From: DASUFH01 sp036274645
GTDB taxonomy: Bacteria; Acidobacteriota; Terriglobia; 20CM-2-55-15
NCBI GenBank assembly: GCA_036274645.1
Contig: DASUFH010000432.1
Span: forward strand, 1-9,888
Direction of reading: 5' to 3'
DNA length: 9,888 nucleotides
In this document: positions 1-5,572 of the stretch, piece after piece
How the letters are laid out: each line of letters begins with the position of its first letter
Numbering within the stretch: position 1 is the first letter of the stretch
The notes under the pieces: generated by a model
The model's database searches: none
What the model saw: only the letters and a program-made list of their open reading frames with translations
What the model was told of the DNA's origin: nothing
Translations under genes and position numbers: made by a program

Positions 1-140
1 TTGTGCGCTGGCTGTTGTCCGATGTGCAATGAACCTGGCCAAACTGCCCACTGACCCACTGGCTTACTGGTCAATGGGTCAGTGGGTCAATGGGTCAGAG
101 CACCAGGTTTATTACACATCGGACAACAGCCAGCGCACAA
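1..140. repeat. 140-bp element with 38-bp inverted ends (MITE/hairpin-like)
   Basis: Positions 1-38 and 103-140 are reverse complements with only two mismatches (36 of 38), separated by a 64-bp low-complexity centre. Inside the centre, 52-60 can also pair with 81-89 (9 bp), so the whole unit can fold into a long hairpin or cruciform. No transposase or reading frame of note lies inside. The left end coincides with the window edge, so the element may extend further left. It could be a non-autonomous mobile element (MITE) or a structural repeat; the sequence alone does not separate these. Confidence 0.8.
71..102. repeat. two-unit 16-bp direct repeat in the hairpin centre
   Basis: The 12-mer TCAATGGGTCAG occurs at 71-82 and again at 87-98, giving a 16-bp period, and GTGGGTCA-like words recur around it. 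The centre of the element is therefore built from short repeated words and could vary in copy number. It is too short and has too few units to be a CRISPR array. Confidence 0.6.
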
Positions 141-192
141 CGGACAACGGGGAACGCAATGGGCGTCCCCGCCTCATTCCGATTCATTCACA
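103..192. repeat. dispersed repeat, copy A (other copy at 5343-5432)
   Basis: This segment starts with the right inverted arm (CCAGGTTTATTACACATC) and continues through CGGACAA to a CGCCTC...ATTCATTCA ending. The same order of blocks is found at 5343-5432. The first 33 bases differ at one position between copies; the later part is more diverged with small indels. The similarity extends about 50 bp beyond the inverted arm, so the repeated unit is larger than the arm itself. Confidence 0.75.
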
Positions 193-195
193 GCT

Positions 196-282
196 TCTAT
201 GACCGCCCGACGTTTCGGAGCGGAAATTTCCTGATTTAACAGAAAGTCATCCCTGAAACGCTGGGCGTTCATAGACCGCCCC
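196..282. repeat. palindromic intergenic element, copy 1 (other copy at 7595-7714)
   Basis: The 25 bases 196-220 (TCTATGACCGCCC...TTTCGGAG) are identical to 7616-7640. The right end (CCCTGAAACGCTGGGCG, then TCATAGACCGCCCC) matches the other copy with one mismatch. The two ends are imperfect inverted repeats of each other, built on the palindromic word GGCGGTC(T)ATGACCGCC. In this copy the outermost left half of that word has decayed (CATTCACAGCT). It lies just past the 3' end of the minus-strand gene 317-922 and abuts dispersed repeat A. Small reading frames across it share the peptide word PKRRAVI with copy 2, because the DNA is shared rather than because they are genes. Confidence 0.8.
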
Positions 283-316
283 TGCAGACGGCAGATTCCA
301 TCGGACGGCGAACGCT

Positions 317-922
317 TCACTGCGCCCCGGCGCCGAACACGTTCTTCAGTGTCTCCGCCGAGACCGTCTTGCCGCAAACCAGTTCCGTATATGCGGCATT
401 GTCTCCGGCCTCGCAACCGGCAGTGGTCATCTCGGCCTTCGCCAGACGGCGCAGGCCGCTCGCCTGCAGTTCCGCGAGTTCAACCTGCATCCTGTTGTCC
501 GAAATTTTATTGGTGATGACAAAGCGGACGGGCTTGCCGGCTTCCACCGGCAGTGTGCGAATATCGCCTTCGAACTCGCCGGCATAGCGATACCCCCTGG
601 ACGATCCGATGAACAGCGAATAGAACTGGCCGTGAACTCCGGTGCTGACCCGGTTTGAAATCATCAGATCCCTGGCGCCGTCCTGGTTCACATCTTCTTC
701 GTAGATTTCCCACACCGGCTCGCCGTGAAGTTCCGAATCGTCTACTCCCAGAAAACCGGTCACCTGTTCGTAGGTGGCCACGCCGTTACGCAGCGCTTCC
801 GGACTCCCGGCGACGCCGGCATTAAAATCCGGCTCCGCGGCGCCGCCCTGCGCAAAGTGCGTTGCGGCGCCGGCGGTCATCGCCAGCGTGAGGGCCCCTG
901 CGATCAGCAGTACTCGCTTCAT
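317..922 (-). CDS. exported protein of unknown function
   Basis: A protein of 201 residues that I do not recognise. The N-terminus is a clear Sec signal peptide: MKR, then a hydrophobic run at residues 4-19, then AGAA-like cleavage sites near 18-20. The mature part carries D77-x-N79-x-D81-G82-x-x-D85, the calcium-binding loop pattern seen in FG-GAP/dockerin/EF-hand-like repeats, and two cysteines (170 and 183) that could form a disulfide in the periplasm. I chose the ATG at 920-922 because GGGAG (930-934) sits 7 nt upstream. The in-frame ATG at 926-928 and TTG at 941-943 are too close to or ahead of that site. It is divergent from the kinase gene and has its own candidate promoter. A role in signalling with its neighbour is possible but unsupported. 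Confidence 0.75.
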   Translation of the reverse strand: MKRVLLIAGALTLAMTAGAATHFAQGGAAEPDFNAGVAGSPEALRNGVATYEQVTGFLGVDDSELHGEPVWEIYEEDVNQDGARDLMISNRVSTGVHGQFYSLFIGSSRGYRYAGEFEGDIRTLPVEAGKPVRFVITNKISDNRMQVELAELQASGLRRLAKAEMTTAGCEAGDNAAYTELVCGKTVSAETLKNVFGAGAQ

Positions 923-963
923 TGCCATGCTCCCGATCCCCAAAACGTGAATTCAGCCCGAGT

Positions 964-969
964 AGTATA
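964..969 (-). promoter_or_regulatory. candidate -10 box for the exported-protein gene
   Basis: On the minus strand this reads TATACT, five of six matches to the sigma-70 -10 consensus, 41 bp upstream of the chosen ATG. No good TTGACA-like -35 box is found 16-18 bp further upstream, so the call is weak. Confidence 0.3.
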
Positions 970-1193
970 GGCCAGTCGTCGGCAGACCGTACCGGGCGCC
1001 ACCCGGGCAATTGGGGCATCTTCCATCAAATGAAGTCTTCCCTTATAAATCGATGGCAGGACGCCGTTTATACCCCACTCGCACGTATTCAGCCCGCCGA
1101 TACACGCAAGATGCCGGACATCGGGACGGCCCCCCAAACTCGGCTCCGCGGGCTCCTGGCAAGTTGGTGAAGGCTTCAAAGGCCTTCCGCGGG

Positions 1194-1199
1194 TATACT
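1194..1199 (+). promoter_or_regulatory. candidate -10 box for the kinase operon
   Basis: TATACT, preceded by GGG, about 125 bp upstream of the kinase start codon. The -35 region at the expected distance is poor. If used, the transcript would have a leader of about 120 nt that includes the hairpin at 1261-1282. Confidence 0.3.
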
Positions 1200-1260
1200 G
1201 CCATCCGGTAAAGTTCCTTGTCCGGCGCCGTCGGCGTCGAGACACACCGTTCCTGTTTGG

Positions 1261-1282
1261 GCCGGGGACCTGAGAACCCGGC
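1261..1282 (+). promoter_or_regulatory. GC-rich stem-loop in the kinase leader
   Basis: GCCGGG (1261-1266) pairs with CCCGGC (1277-1282) around a 10-nt loop, and AAATTCTTCT follows. It lies about 40 bp before the kinase start codon, just ahead of the AAGGG ribosome-binding site (about 1314-1318). It could be a weak terminator/attenuator or may have no function; the stem is short and the following tract is not a pure T run. Confidence 0.25.
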
Positions 1283-1324
1283 AAATTCTTCTAAGCAACC
1301 GTGCCGATTCTTTAAGGGCTGATT

Positions 1325-3178
1325 ATGGTTGGGCGTCGCGTCGCACAATATCAACTCCTCGAAAAGCTGGGAGTTGGTGGTATGGGAGAGATTTTCAAAG
1401 CGCAGGATACGCGACTCAACAGGATCGTTGCGATCAAAGTGCTGCCCGGCGCAAAGGCGGGCGATCCGGAGCGTCGAACGCGTTTTCTCCTCGAGGCTCA
1501 GGCCGCATCCAGCCTGAATCATCCAAGCATCATCACCATTCACGACGTCCTGACCGAGGGCGATACCGAGTTCATGGTGATGGAATTCGTGGCCGGCAAG
1601 ACCCTCAGTGATCTCATCCCCAAGGGCGGGCTCCGCGTGCCGCAGGCGCTGAAATACGCGCTGCAGATAGCCGATGCGCTGAGTGTCGCGCACAGCGCTG
1701 GAATCGTGCATCGAGACTTGAAGCCCGCGAACGTCATGATCACCGATTCCGGGCTCGTGAAGATCCTCGACTTCGGACTGGCCAAGATGACCGGATCCAG
1801 CCCGTTCGCCCAGGTGGATCCGGACGCAACGGGCACGGCGACCACACTGACGGTCGAAGGATCGATCATCGGCACCGTGAATTACATGTCGCCGGAACAG
1901 GCGCTCGGACGCCGTGTGGACGCCCGATCCGATATCTTCTCCTTCGGCGTCGTCATGTACGAAATGCTCACCGGACGGCGGGCGTTCGAAGGCGATTCGA
2001 GCCTGTCGACGCTGACCGCAATCCTGCGCGACGAAGCGCCCCCGATGGTCGAAATCACGCCGGATGTGCCGCCGCCGTTTGAAGCCATCATCCAGAAGTG
2101 CCTGCGAAAAGATCCGGACGAGCGTCCACAGACCATGCGCGATGTGTACACCGAGCTCTCCACGCTCAAGAGAGAATCGGACACCGGATCGCTGTACAAC
2201 TTTCGACTTCCCGAGTCGGCGCTCAATGCCGCGTCCGGTATTCGAAAACCGGTCGCCAAAGAAACGGCGACCGTTCCACCGGCTGCGTCCGGGAAGCGTT
2301 ATGGAACTATCGCGATCCTGGCGCTGCTGGCGGTTGCGCTGCTGGCTGGAATAGGCCTCTGGATCCGGGGAAACCGCTCGGCGGGCACGGCGCCGGACCA
2401 GACGGCAGCGGCGGCGGAAACTCCGGGGGAGGTAACGCCACCAGATCCCTCGGGCAATCAGGCCCCGGAAGTCGAGCTGCTGACCAACGACGGTGTCATT
2501 GCGCTGGTGTCCGAGAAAATTCCTGCCGGACTGATCCTGAGTCACATTCGCGCGGCCAAAACGACGTCGTTCGACCTGTCGACCGATCAACTGATCCGGT
2601 TGAACAAGGCCGGCGTACCCGCTGTGGTCATAGATCAGATGCGGGATCCCAAACGGACGGACCTTTCAGCGGCGCTTTCAACGTCTCCCGCCGCAACCGG
2701 CGCCTCCCCGGCGGGGACCACGACGGAGACGCCAGCGCCAGCAAACGGAGTCGAAACCATCTACGTCGCCGTGCCGGACGGCCTGCCGATGCGAATCGGG
2801 CTCAAGGAACCTATCCCGATGGATGCGGAGCTCGGGCGTCCGGTGTTGTTTACGATCCTGGATGATTTTCGGGTTCAGGATATCCTCGTCTGTCCCAAGG
2901 GCAGTGTGGTTCACGGCCAGATTACCGAGACAAGCTCGAAGAAGGGATTTCTCGGTATCGGAGGCGGAAAACTCAACTTCTCGCTGTCGAAGGCGGACGC
3001 GCCCGGCGGACAGTCCCTTGGCGTCCGCGCCAAACCCGCAGCGCGTGACGACGGCCCCACCCAGCGACAGGTGGAAATCTCCGGCAAGCGCCCGGACAAG
3101 GACATCGCCGGTTACGTGGGTGATGAATACGTTGCCTATGTCGATGGACCTCAGAACGTGCGCGTGCCGAAGAAATAG
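1325..3178 (+). CDS. PknB-type membrane Ser/Thr protein kinase
   Basis: A 617-residue Hanks-type kinase with a complete catalytic domain (about 9-280): glycine loop GVGGMG (16-21), VAIK with ATP-anchoring K38, E57 of helix C, H129-R130-D131 with D131 as catalytic base, K133 and N136, D149-F150-G151 for Mg2+, and SPE (189-191). The HRD arginine and a Thr-rich activation loop (about 169-184) suggest activation by autophosphorylation. One membrane segment (about 328-347) follows a short linker, so residues 350-617 should be periplasmic. That part has a TNDGVIALV...VPAVVIDQM helical segment (387-439), a Ser/Thr/Pro/Ala linker (445-475) and a beta-rich domain (478-617). I associate both with Acidobacteriota kinases. 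There are no PASTA repeats. The ATG follows AAGGG by 6 nt. The next gene starts 6 nt after the stop, so the two are very likely co-transcribed. Confidence 0.96.
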   Translation: MVGRRVAQYQLLEKLGVGGMGEIFKAQDTRLNRIVAIKVLPGAKAGDPERRTRFLLEAQAASSLNHPSIITIHDVLTEGDTEFMVMEFVAGKTLSDLIPKGGLRVPQALKYALQIADALSVAHSAGIVHRDLKPANVMITDSGLVKILDFGLAKMTGSSPFAQVDPDATGTATTLTVEGSIIGTVNYMSPEQALGRRVDARSDIFSFGVVMYEMLTGRRAFEGDSSLSTLTAILRDEAPPMVEITPDVPPPFEAIIQKCLRKDPDERPQTMRDVYTELSTLKRESDTGSLYNFRLPESALNAASGIRKPVAKETATVPPAASGKRYGTIAILALLAVALLAGIGLWIRGNRSAGTAPDQTAAAAETPGEVTPPDPSGNQAPEVELLTNDGVIALVSEKIPAGLILSHIRAAKTTSFDLSTDQLIRLNKAGVPAVVIDQMRDPKRTDLSAALSTSPAATGASPAGTTTETPAPANGVETIYVAVPDGLPMRIGLKEPIPMDAELGRPVLFTILDDFRVQDILVCPKGSVVHGQITETSSKKGFLGIGGGKLNFSLSKADAPGGQSLGVRAKPAARDDGPTQRQVEISGKRPDKDIAGYVGDEYVAYVDGPQNVRVPKK

Positions 3179-3184
3179 TCCCGG

Positions 3185-4822
3185 ATGACTCCCCGAATCC
3201 AATGGCGGAACCCGGACGGCGAGGAGCGCCACTTTGTCATCGGCGCCGAGGAAATCGTCATCGGGCGATCGGGCGACGCCACCATCTCTCTTCCCTATCG
3301 GCACGTTTCGCGGCGGCACGCCCGAATCGCGAAGGAAGACGAAGGAATCGTCCTGACCGATCTGAGCAGCAGCTTTGGCACGCTCGTCAACGGGGAGCGC
3401 ATTCAGCGCCGGACCCTGGCGCATGGCGACATCATCACGCTCGGCCGCGACGACGCTGAACTGCAGTTTCTGATTGACGACACCGGCCCATCGTCGCGGG
3501 CGGACGCCGCGGCGGCAGCGCAACGCACGCTTGAAGACCTCAACCAGGCTCTCCCCTCCGCCGTTTCCGATCTGGAACGGCTGATGTGTGTTCTCGACTT
3601 TCAGCTCGAGTGGAACGAAGTCTTCACACCGGAAAACAGCCTCGAACAGATTCTCGAATCCGCGCTGAAGATCAGCGGCGCCGAACGCGCATTCATCATG
3701 GTGGCCCAGGGAGGCGGGTTTGGCTTCGGATCCGGACGCGACGGACAAGGCCGCAAACTGTCGGAAGCGCACTTCCAGACCAGCCAGAGCGTCGTCCGCA
3801 AGGTCGTCGCCACAGGCAATCCCGTCTTCATGACCGAAGGCATCGACAGCGACCTGGCGTCTTCGGAAAGTATCGTCGCCATGAATCTCCGAGCGGTGTC
3901 CTGCATGCCGCTGGTCGGAATCCCCAACGCGGGGGACGCGCCGGTCATTCTCGGAATTCTCTACCTGGACAGCACACGCGCCATGCATCTGGCGTCCGGT
4001 CTCGACCAGAAGATCATGTCGCGGCTGGCCATGGAAGCCGGCAATGTGCTCGAACGCGTTGAGATGGGCAAGTCCATCGAGCAGAGAAAGAAACTCGAAC
4101 GCGATCTGGCCCTCGCGGAGGAAACCCAGCGCAGTCTGCTGCCGCGGAAAATTCCCGTCATGGAGTTCCTTCGCCTGTTCGCGTTCTCGAGACCCACACG
4201 CTACGTGGGCGGAGACTTCTACCACTTCGAGAAGCTGCGATCCGGCACGATGATCGGCGTCCTGGCCGACGTTTCCGGAAAAGGAATCGCCGCGTCCCTG
4301 TTGAGTTCCATGCTCGTGGGCAGCCTCCAGCTTCTGTTACGCGGCGGTAGTTCGCCCAAAGACGCGCTGACGCAACTGAATCTCTTTCTTCTGGAAAAGG
4401 CGTCCAACCGGTTTGTCACGATGTTCCTGTTTGCCGTCAACTCCCACGGCAGCGGCGAGTTCATCAGCGCCGGCCACAATCCGGCTTACCTTTATCGCGC
4501 CTCGGGTTCTCAGATCGAGGAATTGATGGCGACGAGTCTCATGGTCGGAGCTTTTGATTTTGCGGTGTTCGAATCCAGCCCGCTGGAACTGCAGCCGGGA
4601 GATTTTCTTCTGGTATACACCGATGGACTGACCGAAGCGGAAAACTCATCGGGAGACATGTTCGGGGAAGAGCGCCTGAAGGAACTCATTCTGCGGGAAG
4701 CGCCGGACGGGGCCGAAAAGCTGGTCAAGAAAGTGCTCGCTGCGGTTGAAGCGTTTATCGGAACTCAGCTGCAAAGCGACGATATCACTATCGTCATCCT
4801 GGAGCGTCCGGTCAGCGCTTGA
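3185..4822 (+). CDS. FHA-GAF-SpoIIE/PP2C serine phosphatase
   Basis: A 545-residue cytoplasmic protein with three modules. FHA domain, about 5-98: G27-R28-S29, S42-R43-R44-H45 and N69-G70 are the usual phosphothreonine-binding positions and all are present. GAF-like domain, about 135-292. A short charged coiled coil (about 297-318, ending QRSLLP) links to a PPM/SpoIIE phosphatase domain, about 325-543, with metal ligands and motifs in place: GGDFY (342-346), ADVSGKG (361-367), SAGHNP (428-433), YTDG (478-481) and SDDIT (531-535). The enzyme should dephosphorylate Ser/Thr-phosphoproteins, classically STAS proteins in partner switching. The FHA domain would read a phosphothreonine, plausibly on the kinase encoded just upstream. 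The ribosome-binding site is weak and the 6-nt gap suggests translational coupling to the kinase. The 3' end overlaps the convergent STAS gene by 11 bp. No membrane segment is seen. Confidence 0.95.
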   Translation: MTPRIQWRNPDGEERHFVIGAEEIVIGRSGDATISLPYRHVSRRHARIAKEDEGIVLTDLSSSFGTLVNGERIQRRTLAHGDIITLGRDDAELQFLIDDTGPSSRADAAAAAQRTLEDLNQALPSAVSDLERLMCVLDFQLEWNEVFTPENSLEQILESALKISGAERAFIMVAQGGGFGFGSGRDGQGRKLSEAHFQTSQSVVRKVVATGNPVFMTEGIDSDLASSESIVAMNLRAVSCMPLVGIPNAGDAPVILGILYLDSTRAMHLASGLDQKIMSRLAMEAGNVLERVEMGKSIEQRKKLERDLALAEETQRSLLPRKIPVMEFLRLFAFSRPTRYVGGDFYHFEKLRSGTMIGVLADVSGKGIAASLLSSMLVGSLQLLLRGGSSPKDALTQLNLFLLEKASNRFVTMFLFAVNSHGSGEFISAGHNPAYLYRASGSQIEELMATSLMVGAFDFAVFESSPLELQPGDFLLVYTDGLTEAENSSGDMFGEERLKELILREAPDGAEKLVKKVLAAVEAFIGTQLQSDDITIVILERPVSA

Positions 4823-5162
4823 AGGACTCAACCGCCTTCGCCTCATCGTCGAACACTTCAAAAACCGTCAATAGCCGGGTAATCTGCAACAGATCCTTGA
4901 TCCTCTTCGTCGGCTTCAACAGTTTGGCGTCGCCCTGCAGATTCCGCATCGAAGTGAACCCGGTGATCAGCGCGCCCAGACCGGAACTATCGACGTAAAA
5001 CACGTCTTCCAGATCAATCACCAGCTTCCTCACGCCTTCATCGAGATGGCGCTGAATGACATCCCGGAGATGCGCGGCCGCCTCGCCGGCCGCCAACCGG
5101 CCGCCAACTTTCAAGATGACGACATCCCCGTCCGCTTTCCGCGTCTCCAACGACATCTCCAC
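4812..5162 (-). CDS. STAS-domain anti-sigma factor antagonist
   Basis: A 116-residue single STAS domain of the SpoIIAA/RsbV family. The diagnostic segment is V57-D58-S59-S60-G61-L62-G63; one of the serines, by analogy with Ser58 of SpoIIAA the second, would be phosphorylated by an anti-sigma kinase and dephosphorylated by a SpoIIE-type phosphatase. The adjacent phosphatase fits that role, but no RsbW-like kinase or sigma factor is in the window. I chose the GTG at 5160-5162 because GAGGAGG (5169-5175) is 6 nt upstream. An ATG two codons later is also possible; the long upstream extension to 5207 has no comparable site. It is convergent with the phosphatase gene (11-bp 3' overlap) and divergent from glsA. 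Confidence 0.93.
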   Translation of the reverse strand: MEMSLETRKADGDVVILKVGGRLAAGEAAAHLRDVIQRHLDEGVRKLVIDLEDVFYVDSSGLGALITGFTSMRNLQGDAKLLKPTKRIKDLLQITRLLTVFEVFDDEAKAVESFKR

Positions 5163-5168
5163 GGCATT

Positions 5169-5175
5169 CCTCCTC
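5169..5175 (-). promoter_or_regulatory. ribosome-binding site fixing the STAS GTG start
   Basis: GAGGAGG on the minus strand, followed by AATGCC and then GTG. It is the strongest Shine-Dalgarno match in the region and its spacing fits the GTG better than the ATG 6 nt further on. Confidence 0.7.
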
Positions 5176-5342
5176 GACTTCCGGAAGCTTGAGCGGGCGC
5201 CCGCCAATTTACAACAGGAAACTTCGCTTCCCCTCCCCTATTCATTAACTGTTGGCTGTTCACCATTGACTGCTTCACTTGACCATTTGCTCGTTAGCCG
5301 GTTTGCCGGTTGATGGTTCGTTGGGCTGTTACGGCCGTTTTG

Positions 5343-5432
5343 CCAGGTTCATTACACATCGGACAACAGCCAGCGGAGAACGGACAAGAGGGTCTCCAAA
5401 GGGACGCCGCCTCCGGATTCCAATTCATTCAG
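5343..5432. repeat. dispersed repeat, copy B (other copy at 103-192)
   Basis: It begins CCAGGTTCATTACACATC and contains GGACAACAGCCAGCG, matching copy A almost base for base over the first 33 positions. It then continues more loosely to an ATTCATTCA ending. The left inverted arm present in copy A is not intact here; only TGGCTGTT (5253-5260) still pairs with AACAGCCA (5365-5372). The element may therefore have spanned about 5250-5380 before its left arm decayed. Confidence 0.7.
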
Positions 5433-5447
5433 GACCGTCCCTTCATG

Positions 5448-5465
5448 CCGATTCCGATGAATCGG
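5448..5465. repeat. small inverted repeat before the glsA promoter
   Basis: CCGATTC and GAATCGG flank a 4-nt spacer. The unit ends 1 bp before the -35 box of the candidate glsA promoter. It could be a protein-binding site or a short hairpin; the position suggests regulation but nothing else supports it. Confidence 0.4.
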
Positions 5466-5466
5466 C

Positions 5467-5495
5467 TTGACAAGCATCATCCCGCCGCTTTAAAT
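5467..5495 (+). promoter_or_regulatory. candidate sigma-70 promoter of glsA
   Basis: A perfect -35 box TTGACA (5467-5472) and TTAAAT (5490-5495) are separated by exactly 17 bp. The -10 box matches TATAAT at four positions. Transcription would begin near 5502, giving a leader of about 70 nt before the glsA ATG. This also argues against the in-frame GTG at 5498 being the start codon. Confidence 0.65.
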
Positions 5496-5502
5496 GCGTG
5501 GA

Positions 5503-5520
5503 CGGTACAACGTTGTACCG
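5503..5520. promoter_or_regulatory. perfect 18-bp palindromic operator at glsA
   Basis: CGGTACAACGTTGTACCG is a perfect inverted repeat with a central CG step. It sits right after the -10 box, across the predicted transcription start, which is a classic repressor position. The AAC|GTT centre resembles LacI-family operators, but the regulator is not in the window and its family cannot be settled from this. Confidence 0.6.
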
Positions 5521-5572
5521 GTTTCTTCGGCCGACATCGACGTCGCAAGGGAATTTGAGACACGAGGCGGAC

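Larger units (their letters stand above)
923..1324. other. 402-bp divergent intergenic region
   Basis: The region between the divergent exported-protein and kinase genes. I see no gene here. It holds a TATACT -10-like hexamer facing each gene (964-969 minus, 1194-1199 plus), neither with a convincing -35 box. The 10-mer ATTCAGCCCG occurs directly repeated at 951-960 and 1087-1096. TATAAA and TTTATA words form a short inverted pair at 1044-1049 and 1067-1072. A GC-rich hairpin lies at 1261-1282. Several plus- and minus-strand reading frames cross it but none has a good start or a recognisable product. Confidence 0.5.
5163..5572. other. 410-bp STAS/glsA divergent intergenic region
   Basis: No gene is seen. 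From left to right it holds the STAS ribosome-binding site; two short perfect palindromes, CTTCCGGAAG (5178-5187) and GCGGGCGCCCGC (5193-5204); a low-complexity stretch rich in TTGAC/CCATT/GGTT words (about 5243-5340); dispersed repeat copy B (5343-5432); a small hairpin (5448-5465); and the glsA promoter and operator. No clear promoter for the STAS gene was found; the two palindromes lie in its probable leader. Confidence 0.55.

Noticed and set aside
71..98. Possible CRISPR-like direct repeats
   Set aside because: Only two units of 12 bp with a 4-bp spacer, low complexity, and no cas genes nearby.
174..416. Minus-strand frame of 80 codons at the left end
   Set aside because: It is partly repeat DNA and partly the wrong frame of the exported-protein gene.
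1043..2590. 515-codon open frame on the minus strand opposite the kinase gene
   Set aside because: The opposite strand encodes a kinase with every catalytic motif in place. The minus-strand product is Arg/His/Gly-rich with no recognisable domain, as is common for antisense frames in GC-rich genes.
2678..4225. Another 515-codon minus-strand frame, opposite the kinase and phosphatase genes
   Set aside because: It spans two well-supported plus-strand genes and has no family features. The equal length to the other antisense frame is coincidence.
5498..5572. N-terminal extension of glutaminase from a GTG at 5498
   Set aside because: The predicted transcription start is at about 5502, the extension covers the operator palindrome, and the ATG at 5573 has a good ribosome-binding site and the expected N-terminus.
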